Assembly: GCA_014380985.1 (NCBI GenBank)
Contig: JACMIU010000545.1
Location: 1 to 5,297, forward strand
Source of the DNA: Armatimonadota bacterium
Lineage (GTDB): Bacteria > Armatimonadota > Armatimonadia > Armatimonadales > Armatimonadaceae
DNA length: 5,297 nt
Direction of reading: 5' to 3'
Part shown: positions 1-4,764 of the stretch, in pieces
Numbering within the stretch: the stretch's first letter is position 1
How the letters are laid out: the number at the start of each line of letters is the position of its first letter
The notes under the pieces: generated by a model
Databases searched by the model: none
What the model was told of the DNA's origin: nothing
Seen by the model: the letters and a program-made list of their open reading frames with translations, nothing else
Translations under genes and position numbers: made by a program

Positions 1-1
1 A

Positions 2-91
2 ACCCGCGAAACGGTAATCGCCCACACCACGCAAAACGCGCACCGGGCGTTCCCCCGACTGACGCAAGCCGGAGAAACGCCTCTTCCTTAA
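2..91 (+). CDS. C-terminal fragment of a probable TatD-family hydrolase (partial)
   Basis: The frame starting at base 2 stays open from the window edge to a TAA at 89-91, giving 29 residues ending in AHTTQNAHRAFPRL and a short polar tail. The pattern T-T-x-N-A-x-R-x-F is what TatD-family metal-dependent deoxyribonucleases usually show in their last helix, where most members end in something like TTENARRLF. Third codon positions are mostly G or C, as in the clear genes of the window. No catalytic residue is inside the window, so the family call rests on this motif alone. The stop codon overlaps that of the convergent metalloprotease gene (TAA at 88-90 on the other strand). Any unrelated protein with a similar terminal helix, or no gene at all, remains possible. 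Confidence 0.42.
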   Translation, partial: TRETVIAHTTQNAHRAFPRLTQAGETPLP

Positions 92-1113
92 GCGCGGCGG
101 CGACGCGCTATTACCGCGCCGAGTAGTCCCGCGCCATCTGCAAGAAGCGCGAGCGTCCCCGCTTCGGGGACTACGGCGACATTCAGCGACGGATACGGGA
201 ACTGCCGCCCTCCGTAGTCGTGGTTCGACAAGGGCGTGAGGTCGCCGAACTGCCCGCCAAGCCCCTGACTTTCCATCAGGATATTGACGCCGTTCGATTT
301 TGTGCCGGGTTGACCGTTCAGCACCGTGTACGAACTCAGACCCACCGATGCCGCCGGGTTGAGCGGATTCACGAGCAATGCCCACGAATTATTCAGCGTC
401 GCGGCGGCGGCGGTCGCATTGCTCGTGCCGTCATAATTGTCGTCAATGAACGTGCCGTTGAGTCCCGACGTTATGTCCACATCGGCGAATCCGAGCGAGT
501 GTCCGATTTCGTGTGACAGGAGTAGCCGAAATACGCTTAAATCGTAGGTCGCGCCGCGATTGAGGATAATGTCGGAGCCGATAATCGCGCCCGCGTTGTA
601 GCCGGTTGTGCCGGAAGTCAGCGTCACGGGACCGCCCGCGGCTTGAAAGCGCGTTTCGCCCTGTTGCCCGGTGTTGCCAAGGTTCCAGAAAAAGCCGTCG
701 TTGTAGGCGAAAAGGTCAATTTCCGCGCCGTTCGTGTTCAAACCGCCGTTCATGTTATCGCCGAGACCGACCGCCGTGGTCGCAAAGTCCGGCGTGAACG
801 ATAGCGCGGTGGTCAAGCCGGTCGCCGGGTCGGTAACAGTCCAAGCGTTGAACGCTTCCTCCACAGCGAGTTGGGAATCCGTTACCGTCACCCCGCCGCT
901 AAACGTGAACTGGCTAAAAAGCCCGGCGTAGGAGCCACCCTGCATGGAGTAACGTATCCCGCCGCCGAGCGAACGCTCGTTGCCCGCGTTGGTGCGCGGC
1001 GCGGCATCCCAGCGAAAGCACCCGGACAGTCCGGTGTTGCCGAACACCCCGGCGGCGTTTGCTGAAGTCCCACCTGACCAACAAACGAATCCAAGGGCGA
1101 AGCCACTAAGCAC
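88..1113 (-). CDS. Secreted metzincin-like zinc metalloprotease with PEP-CTERM-like sorting tail
   Basis: The 341-residue product reads as an exported zinc protease resembling the metalloproteases found with PEP-CTERM systems (NF038122-like). HEIGHSLGFAD at residues 201-211 is a complete HExxHxxGxxD site: H201 and H205 would bind zinc with D211 as third ligand, and E202 is the catalytic base. NILMES around M280 is a plausible Met-turn. The N-terminus is hydrophobic (LSGFALGFV) and ends in an A-x-A site (SANA, cleavage after A20). The C-terminus has VPE at 315-317, a hydrophobic stretch to about 336 and then RRRR, the three-part layout of a PEP-CTERM anchor, with Ala where the second Pro normally stands. 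The start is doubtful: the GTG at 1113 has no Shine-Dalgarno sequence nearby and the signal peptide lacks its usual positive n-region. The frame is open upstream only to a TAG at 1138-1140. Substrate is unknown. Function is well supported, the start is not. Confidence 0.86.
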   Translation of the reverse strand: MLSGFALGFVCWSGGTSANAAGVFGNTGLSGCFRWDAAPRTNAGNERSLGGGIRYSMQGGSYAGLFSQFTFSGGVTVTDSQLAVEEAFNAWTVTDPATGLTTALSFTPDFATTAVGLGDNMNGGLNTNGAEIDLFAYNDGFFWNLGNTGQQGETRFQAAGGPVTLTSGTTGYNAGAIIGSDIILNRGATYDLSVFRLLLSHEIGHSLGFADVDITSGLNGTFIDDNYDGTSNATAAAATLNNSWALLVNPLNPAASVGLSSYTVLNGQPGTKSNGVNILMESQGLGGQFGDLTPLSNHDYGGRQFPYPSLNVAVVPEAGTLALLADGAGLLGAVIARRRRA

Positions 1114-1140
1114 GATCTGGGCGATGTGCCGATCTGTCTA

Positions 1141-1150
1141 CTCCTTCCTT
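1141..1150 (-). promoter_or_regulatory. Strong but displaced Shine-Dalgarno-like tract upstream of the metalloprotease
   Basis: On the minus strand this reads AAGGAAGGAG, the best ribosome-binding sequence near the protease gene. It lies 27 nt before the GTG at 1113, much too far for normal initiation, and is followed at once by an in-frame TAG (1138-1140). The codons between that TAG and the GTG encode TDRHIAQI, which would supply the charged n-region the predicted signal peptide lacks. Either an unusual start codon is used or an original ATG just after this tract has been lost. Confidence 0.4.
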
Positions 1151-1151
1151 C

Positions 1152-1180
1152 TTTATATTTATGGGGATTCGTTAAGAAAA
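1152..1180 (-). promoter_or_regulatory. Candidate promoter of the metalloprotease gene
   Basis: On the minus strand, TATAAA (1152-1157) is a good -10 element, with TTTTCT (1175-1180) 17 bp upstream as a poor -35 (3 of 6 matches to consensus). The surrounding 1150-1200 stretch is clearly AT-rich compared with the genes on either side. The predicted start of transcription would fall near 1145, inside the Shine-Dalgarno-like tract, which makes the arrangement somewhat awkward. This is a sequence match only. Confidence 0.3.
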
Positions 1181-1207
1181 GAATAAGTTTTTGACGATTC
1201 GATTAAG
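1166..1207. repeat. Pair of imperfect direct repeats in the divergent control region
   Basis: GATTCGTTAAG at 1166-1176 recurs as GATTCGATTAAG at 1196-1207 with one extra base. The starts are exactly 30 bp apart, close to three helical turns, so both copies would face the same side of the DNA. They lie between the two divergent genes and overlap the candidate protease promoter. A pair of binding sites for a regulator is one reading; chance in AT-rich DNA is the other. Confidence 0.3.
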
Positions 1208-1233
1208 CCACTGTTAAATCTTCGTGATTTTCC

Positions 1234-1261
1234 TTGCCCCTAGTTATTTCCGTGGTATATT
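1234..1261 (+). promoter_or_regulatory. Predicted extended -10 promoter of the GntR/LacI regulator operon
   Basis: TTGCCC (1234-1239) and TATATT (1256-1261) are separated by 16 bp, and the -10 hexamer is preceded by TGG (1253-1255), giving the TGn extended -10 motif. Transcription would begin around 1267-1269, leaving a leader of about 30 nt before the ATG at 1300. The element also argues against a translation start at the TTG at 1234, which would lie inside the -35 box. Confidence 0.5.
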
Positions 1262-1265
1262 CTCG

Positions 1266-1279
1266 GTGTATCGCTACAC
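1266..1279. promoter_or_regulatory. Palindromic operator candidate at the predicted transcription start
   Basis: GTGTA-TCGC-TACAC is a perfect 5-bp inverted repeat around a 4-bp centre. It begins four bases after the -10 box and covers the predicted +1, a classic place for repression. GntR-type regulators commonly bind short palindromes with GT at one end and AC at the other, and this one has that form. The obvious candidate ligand is the regulator encoded just downstream, which would make it autorepressing. No second copy was seen in the window. Confidence 0.38.
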
Positions 1280-1299
1280 TGGCTACAAGAACGAAGAAA

Positions 1300-2496
1300 A
1301 TGGCAACTGCTACTCGAACAAAATCCGCCGCGTCGCAACGTGTCGCCCCCGCGCCGACGCGCACCGAGACAGCGACGGTCGCGCTTTTATCGCTCGCCCG
1401 CGAAAGCGGCGCGGACACCCGCCTTCCGTCATTTTTACAGTTGCGCGAATCGCTCGGTGTGTCGGTAGTCACGCTCAACAAGGCACTCGCCACTTTGGAA
1501 GCGCATCAGGTGCTGTACCGGCGGCACGGAGTCGGCATCTTCGTATCGCCGCACGTGAAACGCCGCATGGTCAGTATTGTGGTCAATCCGCGCTTTGCCG
1601 TGTCCGAACCGGGCGGGGTCGCCGAGGAATCGCCGGTTTGGGGAGTATTGGTCGGGTTTCTCAAGACGCATCTCGACACGGCGGGTCACGATTTCAACGT
1701 ACAGGTGCTTGCCGACGAATCACCGGATACCACGCCGCTTTACACCGATTTTGCCCGCGCCGTGTCCGAAGCGCGGGTGCACGGGGTTCTGGGTATCGGT
1801 GTGACGGAGAAGGCGATTCGTTTCTTCTCCGAGCATCAGGTTCCCGTGGTGACATTCGCGGGCGAGGGCGACCATCGCATCGAACTCGACAACCCTGCGC
1901 TGATCGCGTCCGCTACCCGCGCCCTGCTACAAAGCGGTTGCCACAGATTGGCACTGGTGCTTCCTGGAACCAGCAACGGCATTACCGATACTTTTGCCGA
2001 AGAAGATATTGCCGCATCGCGCCACCTAAGGGCATTCGCCGACACGTTGCGTGGTTTTGGCGTTCCTTTGCTGCCCCACTTTATCTATGACGGCGGCTTT
2101 TTAGCGCGGGCGGGCTTTACCACCATCGTTCCCACCGCCTTGTGGCACTTGGGCTACCGCGTCGGGCAATCGCTTTTCGCCGGTGCCGAACGGGCGGACG
2201 GCGTGGTTTGCACCAACGACGTGGTGGCTTCTGGTTTGCTGACCGCCGCGCAGGAAGCGAACATCGGTATTGGTTCGCAGGTGCGCTTTGCCACACACGC
2301 CAACACAACGCTTTCCACTCTAACGCCGTGGGCGGGTCGCATTATCCGCCTCGCGGTGTCGCCCGACGAGATAGCCCGCCGTATGCTCGTCAAACTTAAT
2401 CACCTAATGGCGGGAAATACCGACCCGGAGCCACGGGAGCGATACCTCGCCACCGTGTTACCACCCACCGTTCCGACCGAACCGGAACGCAATTAA
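1300..2496 (+). CDS. GntR-type winged-helix / LacI-type ligand-binding transcriptional regulator
   Basis: The 398-residue protein joins a GntR-like winged helix (about residues 22-83; core LPSFLQLRESLGVSVVTLNK and then LYRRHGVGIFV) to a LacI-type periplasmic-binding-fold sensor domain (about 90-395). Segments typical of that fold are HGVLGIGV near 161, DGVVCTNDVVASGLL at 300-314 and the C-terminal region beginning TTLSTL near 336. This is the architecture of AraR-like sugar-responsive repressors, so a sugar or similar small molecule is the likely effector. The first 21 residues form a Thr/Ala/Arg-rich tail. I chose the ATG at 1300 over upstream TTG because a good promoter lies between them; the ribosome site is weak (AAGAACGAAG). 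The pseudopilin gene follows after 16 nt, probably in the same transcript. No transport or sugar enzyme gene adjoins, so the regulon is not evident. Autoregulation through the palindrome at 1266-1279 is inferred. Confidence 0.9.
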   Translation: MATATRTKSAASQRVAPAPTRTETATVALLSLARESGADTRLPSFLQLRESLGVSVVTLNKALATLEAHQVLYRRHGVGIFVSPHVKRRMVSIVVNPRFAVSEPGGVAEESPVWGVLVGFLKTHLDTAGHDFNVQVLADESPDTTPLYTDFARAVSEARVHGVLGIGVTEKAIRFFSEHQVPVVTFAGEGDHRIELDNPALIASATRALLQSGCHRLALVLPGTSNGITDTFAEEDIAASRHLRAFADTLRGFGVPLLPHFIYDGGFLARAGFTTIVPTALWHLGYRVGQSLFAGAERADGVVCTNDVVASGLLTAAQEANIGIGSQVRFATHANTTLSTLTPWAGRIIRLAVSPDEIARRMLVKLNHLMAGNTDPEPRERYLATVLPPTVPTEPERN

Positions 2497-2512
2497 TCAA
2501 GGAACCAACATC

Positions 2513-3418
2513 ATGATCGTTACCAACCCACTCGTGAAAAAACAAACGAACCGTACTGCTTTTACTTTAATCGAATTGCTCGTTGTTATTGCTATTATCG
2601 CTATCCTCGCCGCGATACTGTTTCCGGTGTTTGCACAGGCACGCGAAAAAGCGCGGCAAACATCGTGCCTTTCCAATATCAAGCAGATTTCGCTCGGCTT
2701 GATTCAGTACCAGCAAGATTTCGATGAAACCGTCCCTTTCAACCGGGAGTGTAACAATCCCGGTGGCACTCCCTGCATCGCGGATCGTGTGATTGTGGGA
2801 TGGATGGATCTGGTTGACCCGTACATCAAGAGCCGTCAGGTCTTCAAGTGTCCGTCCGACACTGTGGAGCCGATCCCATACCTGCCCACCGATCTGGATA
2901 TGCAAGGCAATAGAGCCGTGCGCGGTCACAAGTGGACATCCTCCACCACCCCGGCGGACTGGGGCGGCGCGTACCAATCGTCGTATGCCCGCAACAACAA
3001 TCTGGCAAACAACGGCACGAATACGGCGACCCTTGCCGATATTCAGTTTGTGGCGACCACGCTAATGGTAGTGGAATCGGCGGCGAACTCCGGCGGCGGC
3101 GCGAACGGTTTGGAGCGCGGTCATGGTTCGGTGTTCTCGATTGTACGTCCGCCCGCGATTGTCGCTACGCCGTGCGTTTTGAACGACCCCGCCAACACGA
3201 CCAACAACCGGGCCAACTTCTTCGGAACGTTGATACCCGAACAACAAACGAACGAGCGCGCCATCCCATCGAGCCAGCGTCACAGCGGCGGCGCGAACTA
3301 CGGGTTCGTGGACGGTCACGCCAAATGGTACAAGCCGGAGAACATCAAAGGACAGTGCAGTTTCGGCAACCGCAACGAGATCGGCAACGATGGCTCGACG
3401 CCCGACTTCCGGCTTTAA
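2513..3418 (+). CDS. Prepilin-like H-X9-DG (DUF1559-type) protein
   Basis: The 301-residue product starts with a class III prepilin signal: a basic leader containing KK and R, then TAFTLIELLVV. Prepilin peptidase would cut between A16 and F17, leaving Phe as the first mature residue and the conserved Glu at mature position 5 (E21). A hydrophobic helix of about 20 residues follows, then the FPVFAQAREKARQTSCLSN segment typical of armatimonad members. Further family marks are FDETVP near 70-75, FKCPSD at 111-116, and H257 followed nine residues later by D267-G268, the H-X9-DG motif. The -1 residue is Ala rather than the usual Gly, a variant common in this family. Six cysteines in the pre-protein (C52, C80, C88, C113, C221, C282) could form disulfides outside the membrane. 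The start has AAGGA eight bases upstream. Such proteins are thought to be pseudopilin-like envelope proteins handled by type II or type IV machinery; their exact role is unknown. Confidence 0.93.
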   Translation: MIVTNPLVKKQTNRTAFTLIELLVVIAIIAILAAILFPVFAQAREKARQTSCLSNIKQISLGLIQYQQDFDETVPFNRECNNPGGTPCIADRVIVGWMDLVDPYIKSRQVFKCPSDTVEPIPYLPTDLDMQGNRAVRGHKWTSSTTPADWGGAYQSSYARNNNLANNGTNTATLADIQFVATTLMVVESAANSGGGANGLERGHGSVFSIVRPPAIVATPCVLNDPANTTNNRANFFGTLIPEQQTNERAIPSSQRHSGGANYGFVDGHAKWYKPENIKGQCSFGNRNEIGNDGSTPDFRL

Positions 3419-3426
3419 GAAACCCC

Positions 3427-3467
3427 GTACCGGATTGTTGCCCGGTTTTCGGACGGCAATCCGGTAC
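3427..3467. repeat. 11-bp inverted repeat forming an intercistronic hairpin
   Basis: GTACCGGATTG (3427-3437) is perfectly complementary to CAATCCGGTAC (3457-3467) around a 19-base loop. It fills most of the 71-bp gap between the pseudopilin stop and the phosphoesterase start. No T-run follows the right arm, so it is not a standard intrinsic terminator. It may be a weak terminator, a stabiliser of the upstream mRNA or a processing site. The sequence GAAACCCCG occurs just outside it on both sides (3419-3427 and 3480-3488). Confidence 0.6.
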
Positions 3468-3489
3468 AGTAGCACGAAGGAAACCCCGC

Positions 3490-4446
3490 ATGAAAACTCA
3501 TTACCCGCTGACTCGCCGCGACCTGATCACCGGTGGCATCACGCTTGCCGCGTCTGGTTCGCTACTCACCCACGCCGACGCCGCCCCGACGAAGGATTTT
3601 TCGTTCGTGCATCTCACCGACACGCATATTCAGCCGGAACTTGGCGCGACCGAGGGCGTCCGCAAGGCGTTCGCCGCCATTCGCTCGCTGAAAGAGAAGC
3701 CCACGTTCGCCCTTGTCGGCGGCGATATTGTGATGGATGCGGCAATGGTAGATCGGAAGCGCACCGATGCCGTGTACGATTTGTGGCAATCCACCGCCGA
3801 TGAACTCGGTGTGCCACTATACTACTCGGTCGGCAACCACGATGTTTACGCGATTGGCGGTTCCGCGCCCGTGGCGAAAGACAATCCCGAATGGGGCAAA
3901 GGAATGTGGCAAAAACGCACCGGCGCGAAAAACCGTTACGACACATTCGATTTCGGCGGCTACCGGTTCGTCACGCTCGATTCGGTGCAAATCGCCGAAG
4001 GCGGCAAGTGGTGGGGCGAGTTCGACGCCGAACAGCTGATGTGGCTCGACAACCTGCTACGCAAAACCGGCAACACCATGCCGCTCGTTTTCCTGACGCA
4101 TATCCCGGTGATGACGCTTTTCGGGCAATACACCGGCGGCACGACGCAGGCGTTGGGCGAAGGGATGATTGTGAAAAACGGGCGCGAGTTCGTGGAAATG
4201 ATTGCGCCCTACAACGCACAGGCGGTCTTGCAAGGGCATACGCACGTGGTCGAGGTGTGTGAGTATCTCGGTACGCGCTATATTACCGGCGGCGCGGTTT
4301 GCGGCGATTGGTGGAAGGGCAAGCGACTCGGCGTACATCCCGAAGGTTTTAACGTGTTTAGCGTCAAGGGCGGCAAATTAGCGCATCGCTACGTGCCGTA
4401 TGGCTGGGACGCCGCGAAGTACGCGGCGAAAAAGCAAGATGGCTAA
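3490..4446 (+). CDS. Tat-exported calcineurin-like metallophosphoesterase
   Basis: The 318-residue protein carries every metal-site motif of the calcineurin-like superfamily in order: DTH (D44, H46), GGD (D79), GNHD (N116, H117, D118), TH (H204) and GHTH (H250, H252). These would bind two metal ions and hydrolyse a phosphoester. The closest type is the CpdA-like group, but the substrate cannot be told from the sequence and could be a cyclic nucleotide, nucleotide, phospholipid or sugar phosphate. The N-terminus has TRRDLI at 8-13, then a hydrophobic stretch and A-D-A at 29-31, which reads as a twin-arginine signal peptide, so a folded, metal-loaded enzyme would be exported. GGAVCGDWWKG at 267-277 resembles a conserved C-terminal patch in exported family members. 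The start at 3490 is set by AAGGA eight bases upstream and by the signal peptide; the frame is open much further upstream, but there it overlaps the pseudopilin gene. The next gene overlaps its end by 8 nt. Confidence 0.92.
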   Translation: MKTHYPLTRRDLITGGITLAASGSLLTHADAAPTKDFSFVHLTDTHIQPELGATEGVRKAFAAIRSLKEKPTFALVGGDIVMDAAMVDRKRTDAVYDLWQSTADELGVPLYYSVGNHDVYAIGGSAPVAKDNPEWGKGMWQKRTGAKNRYDTFDFGGYRFVTLDSVQIAEGGKWWGEFDAEQLMWLDNLLRKTGNTMPLVFLTHIPVMTLFGQYTGGTTQALGEGMIVKNGREFVEMIAPYNAQAVLQGHTHVVEVCEYLGTRYITGGAVCGDWWKGKRLGVHPEGFNVFSVKGGKLAHRYVPYGWDAAKYAAKKQDG

Positions 4447-4738
4447 CGACGATTCACTCGGCTACTTCGTGCAGATTCGCCGCCACCGCGCCACGCATCT
4501 GGTGTATCTGCACACGTATGAACCGGCGACCGGGCGGCACGTGGAACGTGCGCTTGTCGGCGGATTCCCTTGCGACGCGGCGGACGACTGCGCCGCCCGC
4601 GTCGCCATTCGGGTAGCGGCGCAAAAGGCGGTGCGCGATTGTTTGCGAACGTGCCACGGGGAACTGCAAGCCGCAACGGTTCGCGGTGCGCTATGCCATG
4701 TGCTTCGCCCTGCGGCACAAACGCCCGCGAACCGATAA
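4439..4738 (+). CDS. Small hypothetical protein, 99 residues
   Basis: I do not recognise this protein. It starts at an ATG lying within the end of the phosphoesterase gene (ATGGCTAA, 8-nt overlap) and has no clear ribosome site, so it would depend on translational coupling. The beginning (GYFVQIRRHRATHLVYLHTY) looks like beta-strands with basic residues; a GGFPCDAADDCAARVAIRV segment and a helix-like part follow. It has five cysteines and no signal peptide or membrane segment. Support for coding comes from GC-rich third positions, the overlap geometry and the absence of a better gene on either strand. Competing minus-strand frames over the same bases have no upstream signals and read as Arg/Ala-rich shadow translations. 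Confidence 0.6.
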   Translation: MANDDSLGYFVQIRRHRATHLVYLHTYEPATGRHVERALVGGFPCDAADDCAARVAIRVAAQKAVRDCLRTCHGELQAATVRGALCHVLRPAAQTPANR

Positions 4739-4764
4739 AATACCGTCACCAATCGGTGTTTTAT
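4735..4764 (+). promoter_or_regulatory. Stem that sequesters the glycosyltransferase start codon
   Basis: In RNA, ATAAAATACC (4735-4744) can pair with GGTGTTTTAT (4755-4764) over ten positions, including one G-U pair, around a 10-base loop. The left arm contains the stop codon of the small protein (4736-4738) and the right arm contains GGTG, the only Shine-Dalgarno-like bases, plus the first two bases of the glycosyltransferase ATG. A ribosome finishing the upstream gene would open the stem, so this looks like a coupling device. Most pairs are A-T, so the stem is modest. Because a GC-containing stem precedes TTTT, a weak terminator is the alternative. Confidence 0.42.

Noticed and set aside
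220..516. Plus-strand open frame opposite the protease
   Set aside because: Lies wholly antisense to a well-supported gene, with Arg/Val-rich sequence and no ribosome site.
888..1106. Minus-strand 72-codon frame overlapping the protease N-terminus, considered as evidence of a frameshift
   Set aside because: Its translation has neither a signal peptide nor protease-like residues, and the protease frame is continuous from the GTG to the active site and tail.
1234..1299. Longer regulator starting at the TTG at 1234 (22 extra residues)
   Set aside because: The TTG coincides with the predicted -35 box and the extra residues do not belong to either domain. The ATG at 1300 follows the promoter and gives a normal-length protein.
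2567..2977. Minus-strand 136-codon frame opposite the pseudopilin
   Set aside because: Antisense shadow of a clear H-X9-DG protein; no recognisable motif and no start signals.
3427..3467. Calling the intercistronic hairpin an intrinsic terminator
   Set aside because: The right arm is followed by AGTAGCACG with no T-run, so the diagnostic part of an intrinsic terminator is missing.
2932..3489. Upstream extension of the phosphoesterase frame by 186 codons
   Set aside because: It runs out of frame through the pseudopilin gene, translates to low-complexity Arg/Gln-rich sequence, and would bury the Tat signal peptide inside the protein. The ATG at 3490 has its own ribosome site.
4443..4752. Minus-strand frames opposite the small hypothetical gene
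   Set aside because: Arg/Ala/Pro-rich translations typical of antisense reading of GC-rich coding DNA; the plus-strand frame has the start-stop overlap expected in an operon.
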